5,230 bases of DNA from Thermodesulfovibrionales bacterium. GTDB taxonomy: Bacteria > Nitrospirota > Thermodesulfovibrionia > Thermodesulfovibrionales > SM23-35. The stretch spans positions 1-5,230 of the forward strand of contig JAGUWT010000082.1 in the NCBI GenBank assembly GCA_020062205.1, given 5' to 3'. The notes under the pieces were generated by a model. The model was not told where the DNA came from. It worked only from the letters and a program-made list of their open reading frames with translations, and ran no database searches. Below are positions 1 through 4,138 of the stretch, piece after piece. Numbering within the stretch: position 1 is the stretch's first letter; each line of letters opens with the position of its first letter. The translations under genes and the position numbers were made by a program.

Positions 1-366
1 AATGCAGAAAACAGACTCACCATAGGACAGAGACCTGATGCAACCGATGGCATAGACGGAAGGTATGATATCCCTGCATTTCTTGCAGGAGACATACAGG
101 CATATATAGAACTTGAAGGTCAGAAATACTGGAAGGATATCAGGTCAGAAACCGGGAACAAAACATGGAATTTCTTTGTTGAATCAGAACTGACAGGAGA
201 ATACATACAACTCAGGTGGAATCCTGCACAGATACCATCAGATGTACATATCATGCTGACTGATACAGCGACAGGAACAGCCATCGACATGAAGAGCCGG
301 TCTTCATACTCGTATGCGAATGCTGGGGAAAGGCAATTTGTTATTGAAGCGAAAAGAGAAATGTGA
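1..366 (+). CDS. C-terminal part of a probable secreted/surface protein (5' end outside window)
   Basis: Frame 1 is open from the first base to a TGA at 364-366, giving 121 residues with no start that fits, so the gene begins upstream of the window. The residues read as a compact, mostly beta-rich domain. They begin with NRLTIGQRPDATDGIDGRYD, followed by an acidic and aromatic stretch with YIELEG, KYWKDIRSE, TWNFFVES and LRWNP, and end with GERQFVIEAKRE. There is no membrane segment or C-terminal anchor. Alternating beta-strand patterns with many Thr, Asp and aromatic residues suit the terminal domain of a large extracellular or periplasmic protein. I recall similar C-terminal domains in large secreted proteins of Nitrospirota-like genomes, but I cannot name the family. 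The next gene starts 43 nt downstream on the same strand and also encodes an exported protein, so they may share a transcript. Confidence 0.75.
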   Translation, partial: NAENRLTIGQRPDATDGIDGRYDIPAFLAGDIQAYIELEGQKYWKDIRSETGNKTWNFFVESELTGEYIQLRWNPAQIPSDVHIMLTDTATGTAIDMKSRSSYSYANAGERQFVIEAKREM

Positions 367-396
367 AAGGTGAAAAGGAAAAGGAAGAAGGAAGAA

Positions 397-401
397 GGAG
401 G
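397..401 (+). promoter_or_regulatory. Shine-Dalgarno GGAGG that decides the start at 409
   Basis: GGAGG lies 7 nt before an ATG at 409, which is followed by two more ATG codons (412 and 415). It sits inside a 36-nt pure purine run (372-407). An in-frame GTG at 370 would add 13 mostly Lys/Arg/Glu/Gly residues translated from that purine run and has only GAAAG close by. The site therefore favours ATG 409 as the start. Confidence 0.8.
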
Positions 402-408
402 GAAAGGT

Positions 409-1245
409 ATGATGATGAATTCAAAATACAAATTGCAAAATACAAAATTTAAAATTGTTTTAGTGTTGAGTATATGCTTATTATTATGGGTAAGCACATA
501 TGTGTACGCTGCTGATCCGCCGCCTCCCCCTCCAATAAAACAGCTTACGGCAGACCTATCACCTGTTGATTTTGGAAGTGTAACTACCGGCTCAAGTTCT
601 GAGAAGACGCTTACCGTAACAAATACCTCGAACATAGACGGTATCCAGTTGACAGTTGAACAAATTTCTCCTCTGCCTCCGAATCCTCCATTCGTGATAG
701 TGAAAAATGATTGTTCAACCAAAACTCTCAATACAGGTGAAGTGTGTACAATAAAGGTTAAGTTTACACCGCAGACAGCAGTGAAGTATGATACTGACCT
801 CAATATACCTTACAAAGACGCTGACAATAATCAATATACTTTAACGGCTGCTCTTACAGGGGAAGGAACGGCACCTTCAGTTTCTGCAGGAAGAGGTGGC
901 GGAGGCGGCTGTTTCATTGCCACAGCAGCATATGGCTCATACCTTCATTCTGATGTCAGGGTGTTGAGGGAGTTCAGGGACAGTTGGCTTATTGCAAATT
1001 TCACATTGCAAATTGCAGAATTCAAAATTGAAATTCCGAATATAATCGGAAGGGCATTTGTGAAATTCTACTATACAGTTTCTCCACCAATTGCAGATTT
1101 CATAGCCAGGCATGAATCCTTGAGGCCAATTACAAGGGGAATACTTACGCCTATTGTTTATACGGTACAATACCCGCTACTCACCGGGTTTCTTGTAATG
1201 ATATGCGGATTCGTATTAATTATAAGAAAAAAGCTCTCCATTTGA
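409..1245 (+). CDS. Exported ASH-type (choice-of-anchor D-like) protein with CFI-box C-terminal sorting domain
   Basis: This 278-residue protein has a signal peptide: Lys-rich start, hydrophobic core at about 16-30, and likely cleavage near VYA-A at 34-35. A run of six prolines follows (37-42). Residues about 47-155 resemble an ASH/HYDIN-type beta-sandwich: DFGSVTTGSSSEKTLTVTN, then CTIKVKFTP, then LTGEG. A Gly-rich linker leads to CFIATAAYGS (168-177), the signature of the CFI-box-CTERM family. After it come LREFRD, FVKFYYTVSPPIADFIARHE, a hydrophobic segment at about 255-272, and a basic RKK tail, matching a predicted anchor and sorting region. The protein is probably exported and held at the envelope; its ligand is unknown. 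Between LREFRD and GRAF there are about 15 extra residues encoded by an AT-rich repeat, and the N-terminus overlaps a second copy. The start is ATG 409 rather than GTG 370. Domain assignment is by motif recognition only. Confidence 0.88.
   Translation: MMMNSKYKLQNTKFKIVLVLSICLLLWVSTYVYAADPPPPPPIKQLTADLSPVDFGSVTTGSSSEKTLTVTNTSNIDGIQLTVEQISPLPPNPPFVIVKNDCSTKTLNTGEVCTIKVKFTPQTAVKYDTDLNIPYKDADNNQYTLTAALTGEGTAPSVSAGRGGGGGCFIATAAYGSYLHSDVRVLREFRDSWLIANFTLQIAEFKIEIPNIIGRAFVKFYYTVSPPIADFIARHESLRPITRGILTPIVYTVQYPLLTGFLVMICGFVLIIRKKLSI
415..457 (+). repeat. AT-rich CAAAAT/AAATTGCA-type dispersed repeat, copy 1 (inside coding sequence)
   Basis: A low-complexity array of units such as GAATTCAAAAT (417-427) and CAAATTGCA (429-437), followed by further CAAAATT-like units. 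It is translated as the leader segment NSKYKLQNTKFKI, supplying most of the basic n-region of the signal peptide. The same two words recur in reverse order at 1009-1028. Similar arrays occur as dispersed intergenic repeats in many environmental bacterial genomes. Confidence 0.6.
991..1037 (+). repeat. AT-rich CAAAAT/AAATTGCA-type dispersed repeat, copy 2 (in-frame inside CFI-box domain)
   Basis: Contains CAAATTGCA (1009-1017) directly followed by GAATTCAAAAT (1018-1028), both also present at 417-437. It is read in frame as IANFTLQIAEFKIEIP, which interrupts the usual CFI-box-CTERM layout: LREFRD is normally followed within a few residues by the GR-FV--YY--SPP segment. It looks like a repeat array inserted or expanded in a multiple of three, leaving the downstream domain and membrane segment intact. 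Confidence 0.6.
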
Positions 1246-1269
1246 CAGTCTTAAAGATACTCTGATAAG
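1242..1269 (+). promoter_or_regulatory. Candidate sigma70-type promoter for the thymidylate synthase gene
   Basis: A perfect TTGACA (1242-1247) overlaps the TGA stop of the preceding gene (1243-1245). It is followed after 16 nt by GATAAG (1264-1269), which matches 4 of 6 positions of TATAAT. Initiation would fall near 1275-1277, leaving a leader of only about 5 nt before ATG 1281. This fits the absence of any recognisable Shine-Dalgarno there. The -10 match is weak, so readthrough from upstream is an alternative. Confidence 0.4.
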
Positions 1270-1280
1270 CTGAAACTGCT

Positions 1281-2009
1281 ATGCTTCCATTTTCTGTGAA
1301 GGCAAAAACCATATCTGATGCATGGTTTCAGCTCATTTATAATCTCTTTGATTACGGCTATGAGCAGAAGATACAGAAAGGCTCGTTCGAGAATGAACAG
1401 TACAGGCTCCAGTATCCAGGTATAGCCGTATATATCGAGCATCCCTATTATGACATGATACCAACCATGCCCCCGAACTCCTGCATACCTGCTCCGACAA
1501 CGCAGGAATATATAGAGGATTACTTTGTAAACTACCTCATGAATCCTGAACTTGCGGAGAACGAGACGTATAGGTATGCAAGCAGAATCAACAGCAAGAT
1601 GCCAGAAGGGGGGACACAACTTGAACGTGTTATAGACATGCTTGGGGAAACTCCTCTTACGAATCAGGCTGTTATTGAAGTAGGAACCCCTGAAGATCTT
1701 GATATATGTTATGGAAAGGATGGCAAGCTTGACCCACCATGCCTGAGGTTACTGGACTTTAAAGTTATTCCAGTTAATAATGATCTAATCTTGACGGTCA
1801 GCGCTTATTTCAGGTCATGGGATTTGTGGGCAGGATTTCCTACAAATCTCGGGGGGATAGAGCTTTTAAAGCAGTTTGTTGCTGGAGAAGCTTCTCTCAA
1901 GAATGGCCCAATGTATGCGTATAGTGCTGGTGCGCATATCTATGGCTATCAAGAGGAAATTGTACGATTAAGGACATTGAGGGTTAATAAGAATACAGGC
2001 GCGGCATAG
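1281..2009 (+). CDS. thyA: Thymidylate synthase, divergent methanogen-like type
   Basis: This 242-residue protein is predicted to methylate dUMP to dTMP using methylene-tetrahydrofolate or a related C1 carrier in the cytoplasm. The catalytic Cys is C154 in PPCLRLLDF. RSWD at 178-181 matches the Arg-Ser-x-Asp phosphate/substrate motif (E. coli R166, S167, D169). N189 in FPTNLGG matches N177, and H219 and Y221 in HIY match H207 and Y209. The gaps R-to-N (11) and N-to-H (30) equal those of E. coli ThyA. Retention of Asn rather than Asp at 189 argues for a uracil substrate, not dCMP hydroxymethylation. The rest is unlike E. coli ThyA. SRINSKMPEGG, LTNQA and YFRSWDLWAGFP recall the short archaeal/methanogen-type synthases. 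ATG 1281 is the first usable start: an in-frame stop lies at 1266-1268, and no Shine-Dalgarno is visible. The last two Ala codons and stop lie in a repeat arm. Family subtype is inferred from memory. Confidence 0.85.
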   Translation: MLPFSVKAKTISDAWFQLIYNLFDYGYEQKIQKGSFENEQYRLQYPGIAVYIEHPYYDMIPTMPPNSCIPAPTTQEYIEDYFVNYLMNPELAENETYRYASRINSKMPEGGTQLERVIDMLGETPLTNQAVIEVGTPEDLDICYGKDGKLDPPCLRLLDFKVIPVNNDLILTVSAYFRSWDLWAGFPTNLGGIELLKQFVAGEASLKNGPMYAYSAGAHIYGYQEEIVRLRTLRVNKNTGAA

Positions 2010-2014
2010 TATTT
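2001..2014 (+). repeat. Left arm of a 14-bp perfect inverted repeat bracketing the convergent intergenic region
   Basis: GCGGCATAGTATTT is repeated exactly, in inverted orientation, at 2293-2306. The similarity extends outward: both copies are preceded by AATACA, with a 2-nt length difference between that and GCGGC. The arm contains the last two codons and the TAG stop of the thymidylate synthase gene. A 14-bp exact match is unlikely by chance in about 300 bp. Confidence 0.7.
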
Positions 2015-2023
2015 TCGCTCATT

Positions 2024-2057
2024 CTCGGTCGTACCGACCTCCGAGGGCTTTTGCCTC
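2024..2057 (+). terminator. Possible intrinsic terminator after the thymidylate synthase gene
   Basis: GGTCG-TAC-CGACC (2027-2039) forms a tight hairpin that can extend through CTC/GAG. It is followed by an alternative small hairpin, GAGGGC-TTTT-GCCTC (2043-2057). A TTTTT run lies at 2067-2071, about 9 nt after the second stem. The spacing is longer than in a classic intrinsic terminator, so function is uncertain; it could instead be another dispersed palindrome. Confidence 0.35.
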
Positions 2058-2073
2058 TTGATTAAATTTTTAA

Positions 2074-2098
2074 TACCCCACAGTCTCTGCTGTGGGGA
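2074..2098. repeat. Dispersed palindrome family, copy 1
   Basis: CCCCACAG (2076-2083), loop TCTCTG, CTGTGGGG (2090-2097): a perfect 8-bp stem preceded by ATA. Copies at 2160-2181 and 4052-4072 share the ATACC entry, the (T)CTCTG loop and the GGGG end, while the inner stem differs. Such small hairpins could act as transcript 3'-end stabilisers or be non-autonomous mobile repeats. Confidence 0.7.
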
Positions 2099-2105
2099 TT
2101 CCTTG

Positions 2106-2134
2106 AACCCCCTTTTGTAGGGGGTTTGGGGGTT
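2106..2134. repeat. C5/G5 hairpin with duplicated right arm
   Basis: AACCCCC (2106-2112), loop TTTTGTA, GGGGGTT (2120-2126), then a second GGGGGTT at 2128-2134. The left arm can pair with either right arm. Similar CCCCC...GGGGG...GGGGG strings are common dispersed repeats in environmental bacterial genomes. No coding role is visible. Confidence 0.55.
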
Positions 2135-2156
2135 GAAGGTGAAAATTTTCCTGACG

Positions 2157-2181
2157 ATACCCTGCCGTCTCTGCGGCGGGG
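2157..2181. repeat. Dispersed palindrome family, copy 2
   Basis: CCCTGCCG (2160-2167), loop TCTCTG (identical to copy 1), CGGCGGGG (2174-2181). The 8-bp stem includes one G-T pair. It is preceded by GATA and followed by GTCTTCATT. The inner stem GCCG/CGGC replaces ACAG/CTGT of copy 1, so pairing is kept although the bases differ. Confidence 0.7.
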
Positions 2182-2198
2182 AGTCTTCATTGTTACTC

Positions 2199-2259
2199 AG
2201 GGGACAGTCCCGATTCTACGACTCCACTTCGTTTGTCCGTAAATCTGGGACAGTCCCCT
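2199..2259. repeat. GGGACAGTCCC inverted repeat (REP/BIME-like)
   Basis: Two 22-nt arms (2199-2220 and 2238-2259) are imperfect inverted copies around a 17-nt centre. Each contains GGGACAGTCCC, itself a dyad with a central A. Outside that core the arms share GATT and TACG with one-base offsets. From recalled patterns, GGGAC-N-GTCCC palindromes often accompany REP-associated tyrosine (Y1/IS200-like) transposase genes in environmental bacteria. No such transposase is in this window, so this would be a non-autonomous copy. Confidence 0.65.
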
Positions 2260-2292
2260 CATGACTATGACTATCGACAAAAGAATCCGCTT

Positions 2293-2306
2293 AAATACTA
2301 TGCCGC
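2293..2306 (-). repeat. Right arm of the 14-bp bracketing inverted repeat
   Basis: Read on the minus strand this is GCGGCATAGTATTT, identical to 2001-2014. It lies 33 nt outside the 3' end of the receiver-histidine kinase gene. The extended match through AATACA suggests an inverted copy of the thymidylate synthase 3' end, or both arms deriving from one repeat. Confidence 0.7.
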
Positions 2307-2338
2307 TTGTATTATAAATAGTTAAAGAATCAGGTTTT

Positions 2339-3397
2339 CTATACCGGCAAGCTTATCGTAAAAGTCGTTCCCTTTCCAGGTTCACTTTCTACAGAAATCG
2401 TCCCCTTGTGATCCTGGATTATCTTCTGTGCAAAGGTAAGACCAAGTCCCGGGCCATAAACCTTTGAGGTAAACAAAGGGTCAAAGATGCTCTTGAGCTT
2501 ATCTTTCGAGATACCTTTTCCTGTATCAGATATAGTTACTATCACATTTTCATTCTCTATCCTACTTACAATCTTCAGCTCTTTAGCACCTGCCTCCATT
2601 GCTTCAAGAGAATTTTTGATAAGATTACAGAGTGCCCTTTTTAGAAGTTTTTTGTCTGCATTGATTAAAGGAAGATTATCCGTTAATTCAGTTTGAACGT
2701 GAAAAGCCTTTTGTGAAAAATCCTGTTCAAAAACGGCAAGGGATTCTTTGATTACATCAGTTACATTTGTAGGCTCTTTATATGTCACAGCCATGCTTTT
2801 TAACTCAATAAGCTGCTTAATCATGCTTTCCAGTACGGCTACGTCTTCTATGATCATTTCCATATACTTTTTGTTGGGATCATCATCAGGAAGCTTATTA
2901 TAGACTTTGCGTGCAAAACCTCCAATGGCAGTAAGGGGATTTCTTATCTCATGGGCGACCTGATCCATCATCTGTTCCAGTGCCCCTGATTTTTCCTCTT
3001 TTACCTTCTTTTCGTGTGTTTCCTTAAGAGAAAATAAAGACCTGACCCTTGCAGAGAGCTCCTTGTAGTCAAAAGGCTTGGCTAAATAATCATCGGCCCC
3101 GATATCCAGACCTTTTACTTTATCCTCTACCTCACCCTTTGCGGTGAGCATAAGGATAGGAATTAATTTGGTCTTTATATCTGCTTTGAGTCTCTGACAG
3201 ACTTCATAGCCGTCAATCTTTGGCATCATGACATCAAGGACGATCAAATCAGGTTCATACTCAGCAACCTTCTGAAGCCCCTCTTCACCATTGTATGCTT
3301 CTGCTGTATCATAACCTTCAGCCCCGAACCGCTTCTTGAGGATTTCAACTGTATCTGCTGCATCATCAACAATCAATATCTTGTTTTTCTTCTCCAC
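2339..3397 (-). CDS. Soluble response regulator-histidine kinase (REC-HisKA-HATPase)
   Basis: This 352-residue protein has no signal peptide or membrane segment, so it should act in the cytoplasm. An N-terminal receiver domain (about 5-120) carries D11-D12, phospho-acceptor D55 in LDVMMPK, T85 and K107 in KPF. A short charged, probably helical linker (about 122-137) leads to a HisKA dimerisation domain with H149 in HEIRNP. The HATPase domain shows N262 in LIKNSLEAM, the G1 box DTGKG (291-295), F305 with FDPLFTSK, and the G2 box GPGLGL (315-320). All catalytic residues are present, so it should autophosphorylate. The receiver probably controls kinase activity in place of a classical sensor. 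The start is GTG, with GGGAG at 3408-3412 ten nt upstream. It overlaps the preceding receiver gene by 32 nt, implying translational coupling and shared function. The signal and the final output are not visible here. Confidence 0.93.
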   Translation of the reverse strand: MEKKNKILIVDDAADTVEILKKRFGAEGYDTAEAYNGEEGLQKVAEYEPDLIVLDVMMPKIDGYEVCQRLKADIKTKLIPILMLTAKGEVEDKVKGLDIGADDYLAKPFDYKELSARVRSLFSLKETHEKKVKEEKSGALEQMMDQVAHEIRNPLTAIGGFARKVYNKLPDDDPNKKYMEMIIEDVAVLESMIKQLIELKSMAVTYKEPTNVTDVIKESLAVFEQDFSQKAFHVQTELTDNLPLINADKKLLKRALCNLIKNSLEAMEAGAKELKIVSRIENENVIVTISDTGKGISKDKLKSIFDPLFTSKVYGPGLGLTFAQKIIQDHKGTISVESEPGKGTTFTISLPV

Positions 3398-3797
3398 CTA
3401 AGATACTCTCCCATTTTCCTTTCAGATAAGCTCTAATTTGTTCTGGCAATTTACGAATGTTTACCGGCTTTGATATGTATCCTTCAAAACCTGCAACAAT
3501 GATCTTTTCCCTGTCGCCTTTCATCGCATGAGCAGTAAAAGCTATAATGGGAATTCCCTGGAACTCCTCCATGTTCTTTAACCTTTTTGCAACCTCATAC
3601 CCATCCAGTTTAGGGATTGAGATATCCAGGAGGATAAGATCCGGTTTTTCAGCAATAGCCTTTTCCAAAGCTTCCTCACCATCAACAGCTTCAACAGTCA
3701 CATAGCCCTTATTTTTCAGAACCTTGACAACGAGCTCCCTGCTGTCCTCATTGTCTTCAACTATCAGAATCTTTTTAGGTATATGTGTTTTTTCCAT
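3366..3797 (-). CDS. Single-domain response regulator (CheY/DivK-like receiver)
   Basis: This 143-residue protein is a complete receiver domain with no output domain: acidic pair E14-D15, phospho-acceptor D58 in LLDISIPKLDGYEVA, T88 in FTAHAMKGDREK, and K110 in SKPV. The TAHAMKGD and GYISKPV patterns are typical of DivK-like relay or adaptor receivers. After the domain there is a short tail (about 128-143), acidic and ending in Cys. I chose the ATG at 3797. A TTG at 3821 would add eight residues (MHTYKKQE), but it sits at the expected transcription start of the candidate promoter at 3826-3852 and so would not be translatable from that transcript. The Shine-Dalgarno is weak (AAGAG next to ATG). 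It overlaps the receiver-kinase gene by 32 nt and is its likely phosphotransfer partner. Confidence 0.92.
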   Translation of the reverse strand: MEKTHIPKKILIVEDNEDSRELVVKVLKNKGYVTVEAVDGEEALEKAIAEKPDLILLDISIPKLDGYEVAKRLKNMEEFQGIPIIAFTAHAMKGDREKIIVAGFEGYISKPVNIRKLPEQIRAYLKGKWESILGGEEKQDIDC

Positions 3798-3825
3798 CTC
3801 TTGTTTTTTATAGGTATGCAACTCT

Positions 3826-3852
3826 ATTATAATGAATCAGCATGCTTTTCAA
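3826..3852 (-). promoter_or_regulatory. Candidate sigma70-type promoter for the receiver/receiver-kinase pair
   Basis: On the minus strand a perfect TATAAT lies at 3831-3826. TTGAAA (3852-3847) is 15 nt upstream, and an alternative TTGCTT (3856-3851) is 19 nt upstream. Neither spacing is ideal, but the -10 is exact. Initiation near 3819 gives a leader of about 22 nt to ATG 3797. It would transcribe the single receiver and the overlapping kinase independently of the two-CW gene upstream. Confidence 0.5.
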
Positions 3853-3895
3853 GCAATTCTTTTATTAATCAAAGAATTCCTCGATGCTCTGCATC

Positions 3896-3913
3896 AGGGT
3901 TAATATTATCCCT
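3896..3913. promoter_or_regulatory. 18-bp operator-like palindrome
   Basis: AGGG-T-TAATATTA-T-CCCT is a dyad in which only the 3900/3909 pair fails to match. It lies about 40 nt upstream of the candidate -35, a position suited to an activator or regulator site for the receiver/kinase genes. It is also only 4 nt from a MITE-like element, so it may be part of repeat DNA instead. Confidence 0.35.
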
Positions 3914-3917
3914 ACTC

Positions 3918-4042
3918 TGTCATTCCCGCCCTGGCCTCGCTCTGCGAAGCAGGGCAGGCTTGTCGGGAATCCTTTTGGAGTAATGCATTATACACAACAA
4001 TACAGTAAAGCAAAGAAGGATTCCGGACAAGCCAGAATGACA
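3918..4042. mobile_element. MITE-like inverted-repeat element, 125 bp, with nested hairpin
   Basis: The ends are inverted copies: TGTCATTC (3918-3925) and GAATGACA (4035-4042). The similarity continues inward through GGCTTGTC-GGAATCCTT on both sides. The left arm carries an extra hairpin of about 30 nt between TGTCATTC and AGGCTTGTC, built from GCCCTG and CAGGGC around a GC-rich inner stem with a TCT loop. The TCATTCCCG...CGGGAATCC pattern is a common dispersed repeat in environmental bacterial genomes. There is no transposase, so the element is non-autonomous. Confidence 0.6.
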
Positions 4043-4048
4043 TATTTG

Positions 4049-4073
4049 ATACCTCGCAGCTCTGCTGCGGGGT
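4049..4073. repeat. Dispersed palindrome family, copy 3
   Basis: CCTCGCAG (4052-4059), loop CTCTG, CTGCGGGG (4065-4072): an 8-bp stem with one T-G pair, preceded by ATA and followed by TAGTTTATT. It shares the entry, loop and GGGG end with copies at 2076-2097 and 2160-2181, but has GCAG/CTGC as inner stem. It begins 7 nt after the MITE-like element ends. Confidence 0.7.
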
Positions 4074-4138
4074 AGTTTATTGTAATGGTAAAGCAGAACT
4101 TACTGCCTGCTCTATATTCCCCCGGGCATTTCCAGTAT

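Larger units (their letters stand above)
2010..2338. other. Convergent intergenic region filled with short inverted repeats
   Basis: These 329 nt separate the stop codons of two convergent genes and hold no credible coding sequence. From left to right they contain a terminator-like hairpin (2024-2057), a palindrome (2076-2097), a C5/G5 hairpin (2106-2134), a second palindrome of the same family (2160-2181), a GGGACAGTCCC inverted repeat (2199-2259), and the right arm of the 14-bp bracket (2293-2306). At 2307-2338 I see only AT-rich spacer. The clustering suggests a tolerant landing site between two 3' ends. Confidence 0.8.
3798..4138. other. Intergenic region with promoter, dyad and mobile-type repeats
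   Basis: These 341 nt lie between two minus-strand signalling genes. From the downstream gene outward they contain a candidate promoter (3826-3852), an operator-like dyad (3896-3913), a 125-bp MITE-like element (3918-4042) and a palindrome (4052-4072). In 4073-4138 only a weak GCAG/CTGC hairpin (4093-4110) is visible. Plus-strand open frames here are read from repeat DNA and show no protein-like features. Confidence 0.75.

Noticed and set aside
370..408. GTG start giving 13 extra residues on the CFI-box protein
   Set aside because: The extension is the translation of a purine tract that contains the GGAGG site for ATG 409, and it would put a Lys/Arg/Glu-rich segment before the signal peptide.
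120..803. 227-codon open frame on the minus strand
   Set aside because: It runs antisense to two plus-strand genes with clear protein features. Its own translation is low-complexity (Gly run, Phe-rich) with no recognisable domain.
2010..2338. Clustered palindromes considered as a CRISPR array
   Set aside because: The repeats are not direct, not evenly spaced and differ in sequence; there are no spacer units and no cas genes.
2487..2696. 69-codon plus-strand frame inside the kinase gene
   Set aside because: It is antisense to the HATPase domain; the hydrophobic content is a by-product of the opposite frame.
3798..3821. TTG start at 3821 for the single receiver
   Set aside because: The TTG lies at the predicted transcription start just after TATAAT. 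ATG 3797 gives the usual short N-terminus before the first receiver strand.
4093..4110. Hairpin considered as terminator of the two-CW gene
   Set aside because: The stem is only four or five pairs and the minus-strand tail has just three T residues, so it is too weak to call.
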